DNA of 64,000 nt from Rhodanobacteraceae bacterium (GTDB lineage Bacteria; Pseudomonadota; Gammaproteobacteria; Xanthomonadales; Rhodanobacteraceae). Positions within the stretch are counted from its first letter, which is position 1. Each line of letters begins with the position of its first letter. Made by a program: the position numbers and the translations under genes. The stretch is from contig JAACZU010000006.1 of NCBI GenBank assembly GCA_009996615.1, positions 1 to 64,000 on the forward strand, given 5' to 3'. Of this stretch, positions 1 to 8,548 are shown piece by piece. The notes below the pieces were generated by a model. The model had not been told where the DNA came from. It searched no databases and saw only the letters and a list, made by a program, of their open reading frames with translations.

Positions 1-66
1 GCCGGCGATCGCTGCCCGACGGCAGCGATCGAAAGCCCGGCTCACCCCCTTGAAGGGGAGGGCTTA
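1..66. repeat. Dispersed two-hairpin repeat, copy 1
   Basis: The segment contains an inverted repeat with 10-bp arms at 7-16 and 21-30 around a CGAC loop, followed by a second palindrome at 46-58 (CCCCTT/AAGGGG). A near-identical copy lies at 58201-58266. The two copies differ at paired positions of the first stem (T-A in one, G-C in the other), so pairing is kept. It lies just downstream of the fumarase stop codon. A transcript hairpin or a REP-type element are both possible. Confidence 0.75.
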
Positions 67-104
67 AAGCGCAAGCGCAAAAGCAGATCGCTGACTCGGC
101 CCGC

Positions 105-1622
105 TCAGGCCACCACCACCGGAATCTTGCCGATCTTCGCCTGCCACTGGCGCGGGCCGGTCTGGTGCACCGACTCGCCGCTCGAATCGACCGCGACGGT
201 GACCGGCATGTCCTTGACCTCGAATTCGTAGATCGCCTCCATGCCGAGGTCGGCGAAGCCGACCACGCGCGCGGCCTTGATCGCCTTCGAGACGAGATAC
301 GCCGCGCCGCCGACCGCCATCAGGTAGGCCGACTTGTGCTTGCGGATCGCCTCGATCGCGGCCGGGCCGCGCTCGGCCTTGCCGACCATGCCGAGCAGGC
401 CGGTTTCGCTGAGCACCTGTTCGGTGAACTTGTCCATGCGCGTGGCGGTGGTCGGGCCGGCCGGGCCGACCACTTCGTCGCGCACCGGATCGACCGGGCC
501 GACGTAGTAGATGAAGCGGCCCTTGAGGTCGACCGGCAGCGGCTCGCCCTTGTTCAGCATGTCGACCATGCGCTTGTGCGCGGCGTCGCGGCCGGTCAGG
601 AGCTTGCCGTTGAGCAGCAGGGTCTGGCCCGGCTTCCAGCTCGCCACGTCTTCCGGCGTGACCGTGTCGAGGTCGACGCGCGTGCCCTTGGAGGCGTCGT
701 AGGTCAGCTGCGGCCAGTCCTCCAGCGAGGGCGGCTCGAGCGCGACCGGGCCGGAGCCGTCGAGCGTGAAGTGCGCATGGCGCGTCGCCGCGCAGTTCGG
801 GATCAGCGCGACCGGCAGGTTCGCCGCGTGGGTCGGGTAGTCCTTGACCTTGACGTCGAGCACCGTGGTCAGGCCACCCAGGCCCTGCGCGCCGATGCCG
901 AGCGCGTTGACCTTCTCGTACAGCTCCAGGCGCAGTTCCTCGGCGCGGTTCGACGCGCCGCGCGCCTTCAGCTCGTTGATGTCGATCGGCTCCATCAGCG
1001 CCTCCTTGGCCAGCAGCATCGCCTTCTCGGCGGTGCCGCCAATGCCGATGCCGAGCATGCCCGGCGGGCACCAGCCGGCGCCCATCGTCGGCACGGTCTT
1101 CAGCACCCAGTCGACGATCGAATCGGACGGATTCAGCATCGCGAACTTGCTTTTCGCCTCCGAGCCGCCGCCCTTGGCCGCGACGATCACGTCGACCGTG
1201 TTGCCCGGCACGACCTTCATGTTGACCACCGCCGGCGTGTTGTCCTTCGTGTTCTGGCGCTTGCCGGCCGGATCGGCCAGCACGCTCGCGCGCAGCTTGT
1301 TGTCCGGATGGTTGTAGGCGCGCCGCACGCCCTCGTTGACCATGTCCTCGAGGCTCATCGTCGCATCGGCCCAGCGCACGTCCATGCCGATCTCGAGGAA
1401 CACGGTGACGATGCCGGTGTCCTGGCAGATCGGCCGATGGCCCTCGGCACACATGCGCGAGTTGATCAGGATCTGCGCCATCGCCTCCTTCGCGGCCGGC
1501 GATTCCTCGCGCTCGTAGGCGGCGGCGAGGCCCTTGATGTAGTCGACCGGGTGGTAGTAGCTGATGTACTGCAGCGCGTCGGCGACGGACTGGATGAGGT
1601 CTTCTTGCTTGATCGTGGTCAT
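105..1622 (-). CDS. fumA: Class I (iron-sulfur) fumarate hydratase
   Basis: The 505-aa protein interconverts fumarate and L-malate in the TCA cycle. It is a cytoplasmic class I fumarase that should carry an oxygen-labile [4Fe-4S] cluster. The three expected cluster cysteines are visible at Cys66 (ICQDTG), Cys185 (GWCPPG) and Cys277 (PNCAAT). The N-terminal alpha domain with ICQDTG and the later GSGP and GPTT motifs match the FumA/FumB type, and the length is normal for the single-chain form. The ATG at 1620-1622 gives the family's usual N-terminus. The downstream side is a palindromic repeat, and no operon partner is seen. Whether it corresponds to FumA or another class I paralogue cannot be decided here. 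Confidence 0.95.
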   Translation of the reverse strand: MTTIKQEDLIQSVADALQYISYYHPVDYIKGLAAAYEREESPAAKEAMAQILINSRMCAEGHRPICQDTGIVTVFLEIGMDVRWADATMSLEDMVNEGVRRAYNHPDNKLRASVLADPAGKRQNTKDNTPAVVNMKVVPGNTVDVIVAAKGGGSEAKSKFAMLNPSDSIVDWVLKTVPTMGAGWCPPGMLGIGIGGTAEKAMLLAKEALMEPIDINELKARGASNRAEELRLELYEKVNALGIGAQGLGGLTTVLDVKVKDYPTHAANLPVALIPNCAATRHAHFTLDGSGPVALEPPSLEDWPQLTYDASKGTRVDLDTVTPEDVASWKPGQTLLLNGKLLTGRDAAHKRMVDMLNKGEPLPVDLKGRFIYYVGPVDPVRDEVVGPAGPTTATRMDKFTEQVLSETGLLGMVGKAERGPAAIEAIRKHKSAYLMAVGGAAYLVSKAIKAARVVGFADLGMEAIYEFEVKDMPVTVAVDSSGESVHQTGPRQWQAKIGKIPVVVA

Positions 1623-1708
1623 GGGCGAGTGCGGGAGCAGGGCGATAACCGCCTATTTTCGATGATGCGGGGCAGCATGGGAAATCGACGCCGGCTATGC
1701 CCGGTCCC

Positions 1709-2467
1709 TCACAGCGCGTCGTAACCGGTCTTCAGGATCAGCGCGCCGACCACCGCGATGAACACCCAGCGCACGAAGCCGGCGCCGTGGCGCAGCGCCA
1801 GCGCGGTGCCGGTCATGCTGCCGGCGACGTTGGCGAACGCGAGCATCAGCCCGACCTGCCACCAGATGTAGCCCTTGGCGCCGAACAGGACCAGCGCTGC
1901 GATGTTGGTCGCGACGTTCATCACCTTGGCCGAGGCTGAGGCGTGCAGGAAGTCGAAGCCGAGCACGCGCACGAACAGGAAGATGAAGAAGCTGCCGGTG
2001 CCGGGGCCGAAGAAGCCGTCGTACCAGCCGATGGCGAGGCCGATCAGGCAGGCCGCGACGACCTCGGCGCGACCGTACAGGCGCGGTGCGTGCGCGCGGC
2101 CGAGGTGCTTGTTCGCCAGCGTGTAGACGAACACCACCAGCAGCACGAACGGCAGCGCGCGGCGCAGCCAGCCCGGGTCGACCTGGGTCACGCTCCACGC
2201 GCCGGCGAACGAACCGGCCAGCGCGGTCGCCGCCGCCGGCAGCAACAAGGCCCAGCGCAACGACACGCGCCGCGCGAAGCGCCGCGCGGCGAACAGCGTG
2301 CCCCACACCGCGGCGAACTTGTTGGTGCCGAGCAGCGTCGCCGGCGCGGCGGACGGAAAGCTCGCGAACATCGCCGGCAGCAGCACCAGCCCGCCACCGC
2401 CGACGATCGCGTCGACCAGGCCGGCCAGGAAGGAGGCGGCGACGATGAGGACGAGGTCGATCGACAT
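1709..2467 (-). CDS. TSUP/TauE-SafE family membrane permease
   Basis: This 252-aa integral membrane protein has about eight hydrophobic segments. The family (sulfite exporter TauE/SafE, also called UPF0721/TSUP) moves small organic or sulfur-containing anions, but the substrate cannot be read from sequence. Two family-typical glycine-rich half-repeats are present, GLVDAIVGGGG near residue 18 and IGWYDGFFGPGTGSF near residue 145, which show the internal duplication. The ATG at 2467 gives a first membrane helix directly after the start. The frame stays open for a further 220 codons upstream, but that part is arginine-rich, not membrane-like, and antisense to the next gene, so it is not used. 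The stop codon (TGA) is at 1709-1711. Confidence 0.85.
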   Translation of the reverse strand: MSIDLVLIVAASFLAGLVDAIVGGGGLVLLPAMFASFPSAAPATLLGTNKFAAVWGTLFAARRFARRVSLRWALLLPAAATALAGSFAGAWSVTQVDPGWLRRALPFVLLVVFVYTLANKHLGRAHAPRLYGRAEVVAACLIGLAIGWYDGFFGPGTGSFFIFLFVRVLGFDFLHASASAKVMNVATNIAALVLFGAKGYIWWQVGLMLAFANVAGSMTGTALALRHGAGFVRWVFIAVVGALILKTGYDAL

Positions 2468-2596
2468 GCGGCAGGTCCGGAACGGGGCGCGCACTGTCGG
2501 CGATCGCGCGCCGGTGGCGTAGTGCCGGATGGCACGGCCGCTGCTCCTGCGCACGACACGGTAACCTGAGCGCTTTGCGTCCTGCCCATCCGCCCC

Positions 2597-3151
2597 ATGT
2601 CCATCGTCCTGACCGCGTTCGCCCGCACCCGCCTGTTTCCCAAAGACCCCCGCCGCAACACGATCCAGGACTGCACGCCCGAGCAGTTCGAGTGCCGCCT
2701 CAACGACGAGGCGCCGCTGAAGGTGCTCGACGGCTACGCGCCGTTCTGCAAGCTGCACGTGCACCGCAACTGGACCTCGACGCGCTGCCTGACCGTGCCG
2801 ATTACCGACGCCAATCGCCATCTGCTGCGCTCGGCCTACGAGGCGCGCACGAAGGAGGAATTGCCGGTGCTGGTGCGCTGGTTCGAGGGCGTCGAACCGC
2901 CGGTCGCCGGGTACTTCGTGGTGATCCTGTACAGCCGCGAGCAACTGGCGAAGGAGGGCGCGCCGATCGACGCCGACTGGGGCGTGGTCGGCTGCATCTA
3001 CACCGCCGAGCCGGAGGAAGTGCCGATGGCGCCGATCACGATGATGCGCAACGCGCTCGGCGTGGAAGAGGGCGGCTCGGGTGTGCCGCTCGATCGTGAG
3101 GCATATCGGCGCAGCGTCGAGTTCTGGGAGAATCACGCGAACTGGCGGTAG
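2597..3151 (+). CDS. DUF3228 family protein
   Basis: The 184-aa soluble protein begins MSIVLTAFARTRLFP and contains GNTIQDC-like (NTIQDCTPEQF), YFVVILYSREQL and TMMRNALGVEEGGSG segments typical of DUF3228. The function of the family is unknown. The intact C-terminus reads EFWENHANWR. Its last ~124 bases are duplicated with changes at 5838-5961, on the far side of the secreted-protein gene that follows. The gene runs toward ahcY, which is on the opposite strand; everything between the two 3' ends looks accessory. The start ATG at 2597 has no strong SD. Recognition of the family is by memory of its conserved segments. Confidence 0.8.
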   Translation: MSIVLTAFARTRLFPKDPRRNTIQDCTPEQFECRLNDEAPLKVLDGYAPFCKLHVHRNWTSTRCLTVPITDANRHLLRSAYEARTKEELPVLVRWFEGVEPPVAGYFVVILYSREQLAKEGAPIDADWGVVGCIYTAEPEEVPMAPITMMRNALGVEEGGSGVPLDREAYRRSVEFWENHANWR

Positions 3152-3278
3152 GCCGTGGTTGCGGGGCGCGCCTGTCCGCCCCGTGGTTGCGTGTGCCAGG
3201 CGCCGCCGGTCAATTCCGCCGCCGCTTCAGGCGTGCCGGCGAGCGGCGCCACGGCTCCAACGGGCAAGGGGAACCAGC

Positions 3279-5816
3279 ATGTCGTGTTTCGATGCGTGTC
3301 GCCGCTTGGGAGCGGCCATTGTTTCGTGTCTGTCGTCCGGTCGCGGTGGCCTGCTTGCGCTGGCCTTGGCGATCGCCGTGCCTGCACACGCCAACCCGGG
3401 GCAGCGCGTGCAGGTGATCCAGCACGGTGACTTCGCCATCATCGGCAATACGCTGGCGCAGGCCTGCGAGGCGGGCGTGCCGGCGCCTGTCGTGGGCACG
3501 CTGGGCGCCTGCGGCACCAACACGGCCGACTCGGCACCGGACGTGTTCTGGCGCGCCGATTCGCCGGCAGCGGGCCAGGCAGAGGCCAATACGTCGATCA
3601 CGGCCGCGCAGGCCCGATCGACCGCCGTGCTCAATCTGCCGCCGGGAGCGGTGGTCACGCATGCGTTTCTCTACTGGGCGGCCACCAACGTCTCCGGCGC
3701 CGACACGGGTGTCGTCCTGGATCGGCCGGGGCCGGTCGGCTTCACCACCGCGGTGACCGCGCAACAGTCATGGACGGGCGCGAATGATGCGTACGCCAGC
3801 ATGGCCGACATCACCGCCTTGGTGTCGGCGAACGGCAACGGTGCCTATCGCGTCTCCGACGTGTCCAGCGTCGAGCTTGCGAATCTCAACGGCAACAACC
3901 CTTTCGCCGCCTGGTGGATGGTCGTGTTGTACGAGCGTGCGGCGGACCCGTTGCGCAGCCTCAGCGTCTATGACGGTCTCGACACCGTCGCCAACGGGGC
4001 GCCCGCGTCGATCACGCTGTCCGGTTTCCTGGTGCTGACAGCCGGCTACGCGGCCAAGCTGGGCGTCGTCGCGCTCGAAGGCGATGCCACGATCACGGGT
4101 GACCAGCTCTTCTTCAACGGCGGTGCCGCGCTCAGCGACGCGCTGAACCCGGCCAGCAACTTCTTCAACGGCACGCGCGGCTATCTGGGAGCGGCGGTCT
4201 CCACGCCGGGCGACCTGCCGCAGCTCGAGGGGACGGCCGGCAGCATGTCCGGCATCGACATCGACGTGGTCGACATCACCAGCCGGATCGCCGGCGGACA
4301 GACCAGCGCGACCGTGCAGGCCTCGAGCACCGGCGACGTCTACTACCTGGCCAGCATGGTCGTCTCGATCACGACGTTTCGTCCGAGCTTCGGCAACAGC
4401 ACGATGACGGTATCGGACCTGAACGGCGGCGTGCCGATGCCGGGCGACACGCTGGAATACACGATCCAGGTGTCCAATGACGGCAACGAGAGCTCCATCG
4501 GCACCTATCTGGAGACCGTGCTGCCGGCAGGCATCACCTATGTGCCCGGATCGCTCATGGTTGCCAGCGGCGCGAATGCCGGCGCAAAGACCGATGCCCC
4601 CGGCGACGACCAGGCGGAATACCTCTTCGCCGAGCGCAAGATCGTCGCGCGGCTCGGTACGGGCGCCAACGGCACACAGGGCGGCGCTCTCGGCCTGGGG
4701 CAAAACACCACGATCCGCTTCCAGGCCACCCTCGACAGTGCCTGCACCTTGCATTCGGCGATCGCCAGCCAGGCGATGGTCCACGGCACCGGCCAGCTCA
4801 GCCAGGTCAGCATCGACATCCCCACCGACGGCGATCCTGCGACGGCCGGCCAGCAGCCGACGATCCTGCCGGTCGATGTCGATTGCCTCAGCGTGACACT
4901 GCCGCCATCGCCGGCGCATGGCTCGATCTCCAGCGACATCGGATTCGCCTGCGGCGCCGGCACGTGCAGCACGCCGATCGCGACGGGTACGACCGTGAAC
5001 TTGAGCGCGGACGCCGACGATGGCTATGTATTGGACACGTGGAGCGGCGACTGCGCCGATGCCGGAACGACGCCGAGTCTTGCCCTGACGCTCGACGCGC
5101 CGAAAACGTGCGGCGCGACCTTCATCGCCGCACCGCGCGCGATCCGTGTCAGTGTCAGCGGGCTGGTCGGCAGCGGTCTCGTGCTGCATCTGGACGACAG
5201 CGAAAATCTCTCCATCCCCGGCAATGGCACGTTCGCGTTCGCACGTGTCGTGCACGCCGGTGATCCGTACGGTGTCGTCGTTGCGTCCCAGCCGGCGGCG
5301 CCGGCGCAGGTCTGCACGTTCTCGCCGGACGTGCCGCCGAGCGGCACGGTTCCCGATGCGGACGTCGAGCTGGCCCTGGCCTGCACCACGTTGCAGCCGC
5401 ATCTGCGCCTCGCCGTCAGCGACAATCACGCCTACGCGCGCTACGGCATGATCGTGGGCTACGTCGTCACGTTGAACAACGACGGTCCCGGCGATGCCGG
5501 CGGCGTCAGCTTGGCGGCTGCCGCATCGTCGCAGCTCGACGAGCAGCAGATGACGTGGAGTTGCGTCGGCGCGGGTGCCGGCGCGACGTGTACGGCGGAA
5601 GGCAGCGGTCGATTGGTCGACAGCGGCATCGCGTTGCCGCCCGGGCGCAGCCTCACCTGGCTGGTGACGGCGCCGCTGCGGCAGGATGCGGCGGGCCAAA
5701 CGCTCGACTACACGGTCGATGCCACGGGCGCGGGCGGTGCAAGTGCGAGCGACACCAGCATCCTGGTTCTGCTGCGCACGGGCTTCGACGTGCCTGACGG
5801 CGACGGCGCGGAGTGA
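3279..5816 (+). CDS. Secreted DUF11-repeat protein with C-terminal GFD tag
   Basis: This 845-aa exported protein starts at the ATG at 3279, preceded by an AAGGGGAA ribosome-binding site. A signal peptide of about 39 residues ends AVPAHA. Residues ~350-480 form a DUF11-type beta-sandwich (DTLEYTIQVSNDGN, ETVLPAGITYVPGS). A cysteine-paired bacterial repeat of the G-Y-x-L-D-x-W-S-G-D-C type follows near 590, and a second DUF11-like domain lies near 720-820. Such domains build surface or extracellular beta-rich proteins; no enzyme motif is seen. The C-terminus has LLRTGFDV, a weak version of the tag shared by neighbouring secreted proteins. The gene is sandwiched between the intact 3' end of the DUF3228 gene and a damaged copy of that end, which suggests it was acquired. 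Confidence 0.8.
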   Translation: MSCFDACRRLGAAIVSCLSSGRGGLLALALAIAVPAHANPGQRVQVIQHGDFAIIGNTLAQACEAGVPAPVVGTLGACGTNTADSAPDVFWRADSPAAGQAEANTSITAAQARSTAVLNLPPGAVVTHAFLYWAATNVSGADTGVVLDRPGPVGFTTAVTAQQSWTGANDAYASMADITALVSANGNGAYRVSDVSSVELANLNGNNPFAAWWMVVLYERAADPLRSLSVYDGLDTVANGAPASITLSGFLVLTAGYAAKLGVVALEGDATITGDQLFFNGGAALSDALNPASNFFNGTRGYLGAAVSTPGDLPQLEGTAGSMSGIDIDVVDITSRIAGGQTSATVQASSTGDVYYLASMVVSITTFRPSFGNSTMTVSDLNGGVPMPGDTLEYTIQVSNDGNESSIGTYLETVLPAGITYVPGSLMVASGANAGAKTDAPGDDQAEYLFAERKIVARLGTGANGTQGGALGLGQNTTIRFQATLDSACTLHSAIASQAMVHGTGQLSQVSIDIPTDGDPATAGQQPTILPVDVDCLSVTLPPSPAHGSISSDIGFACGAGTCSTPIATGTTVNLSADADDGYVLDTWSGDCADAGTTPSLALTLDAPKTCGATFIAAPRAIRVSVSGLVGSGLVLHLDDSENLSIPGNGTFAFARVVHAGDPYGVVVASQPAAPAQVCTFSPDVPPSGTVPDADVELALACTTLQPHLRLAVSDNHAYARYGMIVGYVVTLNNDGPGDAGGVSLAAAASSQLDEQQMTWSCVGAGAGATCTAEGSGRLVDSGIALPPGRSLTWLVTAPLRQDAAGQTLDYTVDATGAGGASASDTSILVLLRTGFDVPDGDGAE

Positions 5817-5837
5817 TCCTGCAATCGGGAGCGCGCA

Positions 5838-5961
5838 CCGATGGTGCCGATCTCGATGATGCGCAACGCGCTCGGTGTGGAAGAGGGCGGCTCGGGTGTA
5901 CCGCTCGACCGCGAGGCGTACCGGCGCAGCGTCGAGTTCCGGGAGCGCAACGCGAACTGCG
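5838..5961 (+). pseudogene. Duplicated 3' fragment of the DUF3228 gene
   Basis: This stretch aligns to 3022-3147, the end of the intact DUF3228 gene, with about 13 differences over ~124 bases by eye. The translated fragment keeps MMRNALGVEEGGSGVPLDR but diverges at the last few residues (RERNANC instead of WENHANW) and has lost the stop codon. It is in the same orientation as the intact gene, so the secreted-protein gene is flanked by direct repeats. It has no start codon of its own in a useful position. Confidence 0.85.
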
Positions 5962-5970
5962 GCCTTGAGT

Positions 5971-5999
5971 TTGACCCGCGAGGTTTTCAAGCATAGGCT
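5971..5999 (+). promoter_or_regulatory. Candidate promoter of the vapBC-type pair
   Basis: TTGACC at 5971-5976 (5 of 6 to the -35 consensus) is followed after 17 bases by TAGGCT at 5994-5999 (3 of 6 to the -10 consensus). Transcription would start near 6006, which gives a short leader to the ATG at 6031 or an almost leaderless start at 6007. Confidence 0.35.
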
Positions 6000-6030
6000 C
6001 AGGCATATGCCAAGACCATCAGAGACGCCC

Positions 6031-6270
6031 ATGCTGCCCGAGCGCCATGTCCGCCTGTTCCGCAACGGTCGCAACCAGGCCGTGCGGATTCCGCGCGAGT
6101 TCGAGTTGCCGGGCGACGAGGCCATCATGCGCCAGGAAGGCGAGCGACTCGTCATCGAGCCGCTCAAGCCCAAGCGCAATCTGCTGGAAATCCTCGCCAC
6201 GCTGGAGCCGATCGAGGAGGAGTTTCCGGAGATCGACGATCCGCCGGTGTCCGACGAGGACATCTTCTGA
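6031..6270 (+). CDS. vapB: VapB-type antitoxin (AbrB/SpoVT fold)
   Basis: The 79-aa protein has the swapped-hairpin AbrB DNA-binding fold signature early (VRLFRNGRNQAVRIPREFELPG) and an acidic C-terminal tail (EEEFPEIDDPPVSDEDIF) that would occupy the toxin active site. Such antitoxins bind their own promoter and neutralise the PIN-domain partner encoded next. The stop TGA and the next ATG share one base (TGATG at 6268-6272), so the pair should be translationally coupled. The ATG at 6007 would add MPRPSETP; the ATG at 6031 fits the family N-terminus better. It sits right after the DUF3228 tail copy. Confidence 0.85.
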   Translation: MLPERHVRLFRNGRNQAVRIPREFELPGDEAIMRQEGERLVIEPLKPKRNLLEILATLEPIEEEFPEIDDPPVSDEDIF

Positions 6271-6698
6271 TGCCGGACCTGCGCTACCTGCTGGACACCA
6301 ACATCGTCTCCGCGGTGGTCAAGGCGCCCGATGGCCCGCTCGCGCGGCGTCTGGCCGAGCTGCCGCGCGAGGCCTTCGGCATCAGCCTCGTGGTGGCCGC
6401 CGAGTTGCGCTACGGCGTGCTGCGCAAGGGCTCGACCACGCTCGCGCGACAGTTGGAGGCGGTGCTCGGAGGCATCGACATCGTTCCGCTGGAAGAGCCG
6501 GTGGACCACCACTACGGCGAAATCCGCAACGCGCTGGCACGGATTGGACAACCGATCGGCCAGAACGATCTTTTCATCGCCGCCCACGCCCGAGCGCTCG
6601 GCGTCGTGCTGGTGACCGCCAATGTCCGCGAGTTCGCGCGCGTGCCAGGCCTGAAGGTCGAGAACTGGCTGGCTGCTGCCGATGACAGCGAGGTCTGA
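6270..6698 (+). CDS. vapC: VapC-type PIN-domain ribonuclease toxin
   Basis: This 142-aa PIN-domain protein is the likely toxin of the pair. The acidic residues that hold Mg2+ in PIN nucleases are in place: Asp9 (LLDTN), Glu45 (AAELRYG) and Asp100 (QNDLFIAAHA). The usual fourth acidic position is Asn in LVTANVREF, as in many active VapC proteins. Family members cut tRNA or rRNA and stop translation; the target here is unknown. The start overlaps the antitoxin stop by one base. The length is normal for the family, and no damage is visible. Confidence 0.88.
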   Translation: MPDLRYLLDTNIVSAVVKAPDGPLARRLAELPREAFGISLVVAAELRYGVLRKGSTTLARQLEAVLGGIDIVPLEEPVDHHYGEIRNALARIGQPIGQNDLFIAAHARALGVVLVTANVREFARVPGLKVENWLAAADDSEV

Positions 6699-6940
6699 TG
6701 AGGTCCCGGGTTTCCCAAAGCTCGTCATTCGGGCGAAGGCCGGAATACAGCTTTGGCCCGCAAGGGCCGGATGACGCCGCAAGACGGCCCAGGCTCGCAG
6801 CGTTGCGCAGCCGCCGACCGGCCGGCTTCGAAAGCCGGCTTTCATGTCGAGCCGGGCTTTGAAAGACTCCGCACACATTTTTTCAATGCTGGACCTACCC
6901 GGAAAGGGACCGCGATGAAACATCCTGACGAGGGCAGCGC
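6699..6940. repeat. Intergenic palindromes before the type III RM genes
   Basis: No gene is seen. Bases 6722-6775 hold an inverted-repeat element of the CGTCATTC...GGATGACG type also found near 28205 and 35091. A second arm pair (GGCTTCGAAAGCCGGCTTTC) lies at 6826-6845. The AT-richer stretch near 6880-6890 (TTTTTTCAATG) could be part of the mod promoter, but no clear -35/-10 pair was found. Confidence 0.45.
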
Positions 6941-8548
6941 ATGCCTGAATTGACCTGGCTCGGCGAGCGCAAGGCGCGGCTGGCTGCGCGGCAGGTGCCG
7001 TACCGGCTGCTCGAAGCGGTGAGCGAAGTCGGCGATGCGGCAGCCGACAACCTGCTCATCCAGGGCGACAACCTCGCTGCGCTGAAGAGCCTGCTGCCGC
7101 TCTACGCCGGCCGCGTGAAGTGCGTCTTCATCGACCCGCCGTACAACACCAGGAGCGCGTTCGAGCACTACGACGACAACCTCGAGCACAGCCAGTGGCT
7201 GTCGATGATGTACCCGCGCCTGGTGCTGCTGCGCGACCTGCTGGCCGAGGACGGCAGCATCTGGGTGACCATCGACGACAACGAGGCGCATTACCTCAAG
7301 GTCATCATGGATGAGGTGTTTGAGCGATCGAATTTTGTAGCTGACATTGCGTGGCAAAAGGTGTTCGCAAAGAAGAATAAGGCGCTCATTTCAGGAAGCC
7401 ACGATCATCTGCTGGTAGCTGCCAAAAATATTCAAAAGTGGAAACGCAATCTATTGCCGCGTTCCGGTGCTGCTGCGAGAGCCTTCAAGAACCCGGATAA
7501 CGATCCTCGCGGAAACTGGCAAAGCGTTTCCTACTCTGTTCAATCCGAGGATAGCGATCGCCGTCAAGCCTACCGGTATGCGATCCGACTCCCTTCCGGT
7601 CGAGAGGTCATGCCACCGCAAGGCCGACATTGGAACGGGTTGGAGGATCGAACAGCGCTCTTGAGTGCTGACCGTCGACTGTGGTTCGGAAAAGATGGCG
7701 ACAGTCCCCCACGACTTAAAGTGTTCCTGAGCGAGGTCCAGGACGGTATCGTTCCGGATACTTGGTGGTCCCACGATGACGCTGGTTCCAACCAGGATGC
7801 CAAGAAAGAGATTCTTGCCTTGTTTCCAGACACGGAGCCGTTTGGAACACCTAAGCCAGAAGCTTTGCTCAATCGTGTTCTTGAGGTCGCCACCAACCCC
7901 GGCGACCTCGTCCTCGACAGCTTCCTCGGCTCCGGCACCACCGCCGCGGTCGCGCACAAGATGGGCCGGCGCTGGATCGGCATCGAGATGGGCGAGCATG
8001 CGGCGACGCACTGCCTGCCGCGCCTGACCAAGGTCGTCGAAGGCGAGCAGGGCGGCATCTCGCAGGCGGTCGGCTGGCAGGGCGGCGGCGGTTTCCGCTT
8101 CATGCGCCTCGGTGATCCGGTGTTCCTCGACGACGGTCGTATCGCGCCGTCGGTGCGCTTCGCGCCGCTGGCGGCGTACTTGTGGTTTCTCGAAACGCAT
8201 GTGCCGTGGGCGGGTACGTCTCATCACGGCCCCTCACCCCGGCCCTCTCCCCGGCGGGGAGAGGGGGAAAAGCCGACATCGGCGGGGGAGGGAGAAAAGC
8301 TGTCGCCGTTGCTCGGCATCCACGGCGACACCGCGATCGTGCTGCTCTACAACGGCATCCTCGGCGACAAGCGCCCGCAGGGCGGCAACGTGCTGACGCA
8401 TGCGGTGTGGGACGAGGTGCGCGCACTGGCGCCGGACCACGCGGGACCGTGGCTGGTCTACGGCGAGGCGAGCCGGCTGCAGCCGGCGACGTTGAAGAAG
8501 CACGGCATCGTGTTCCGCCAGATTCCCTACGACATCGGAGCGCGCTGA
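6941..8548 (+). CDS. mod: Type III RM adenine methyltransferase (Mod)
   Basis: The 535-aa protein is a beta-class DNA N6-adenine methyltransferase: motif IV DPPYN (Asp65-Asn69) comes before the SAM-binding motif I (DSFLGSGTT, Asp326-Thr334). The target-recognition region between them, roughly residues 126-305 (7316-7855), is far poorer in G+C than the flanks; two lines I counted (7321-7440) have 53 G/C in 120 bases. Residues ~427-453 are encoded by a palindromic repeat (arms 8243-8252 and 8256-8265) inserted in frame, giving a Pro/Arg/Gly/Glu-rich stretch absent from the usual family layout. With the downstream helicase-nuclease it forms a type III system. The stop TGA overlaps the next ATG by one base. 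The ATG at 6941 gives the normal N-terminus. Confidence 0.92.
   Translation: MPELTWLGERKARLAARQVPYRLLEAVSEVGDAAADNLLIQGDNLAALKSLLPLYAGRVKCVFIDPPYNTRSAFEHYDDNLEHSQWLSMMYPRLVLLRDLLAEDGSIWVTIDDNEAHYLKVIMDEVFERSNFVADIAWQKVFAKKNKALISGSHDHLLVAAKNIQKWKRNLLPRSGAAARAFKNPDNDPRGNWQSVSYSVQSEDSDRRQAYRYAIRLPSGREVMPPQGRHWNGLEDRTALLSADRRLWFGKDGDSPPRLKVFLSEVQDGIVPDTWWSHDDAGSNQDAKKEILALFPDTEPFGTPKPEALLNRVLEVATNPGDLVLDSFLGSGTTAAVAHKMGRRWIGIEMGEHAATHCLPRLTKVVEGEQGGISQAVGWQGGGGFRFMRLGDPVFLDDGRIAPSVRFAPLAAYLWFLETHVPWAGTSHHGPSPRPSPRRGEGEKPTSAGEGEKLSPLLGIHGDTAIVLLYNGILGDKRPQGGNVLTHAVWDEVRALAPDHAGPWLVYGEASRLQPATLKKHGIVFRQIPYDIGAR
8225..8300. repeat. Palindromic repeat inside the mod coding sequence
   Basis: A perfect 10-bp inverted repeat (CCCTCTCCCC, loop GGC, GGGGAGAGGG) sits at 8243-8265 inside a CCCTCACCCC...GGGGAGGGAG context. 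This resembles intergenic REP-like repeats common in Xanthomonadales and elsewhere in this window (for example 38192-38212). Here it is read through in frame as part of the methyltransferase. Confidence 0.75.

Noticed and set aside
1709-3136. A 475-codon frame extending the permease upstream
   Set aside because: The added part is antisense to the DUF3228 gene and not membrane-like.
3768-6923. Long antisense frame (over 1000 codons) opposite the DUF11 gene and vapBC
   Set aside because: High G+C makes antisense frames long. The composition is Arg/Ala/Gly/His-rich with no domains, and it covers several clear genes on the other strand.
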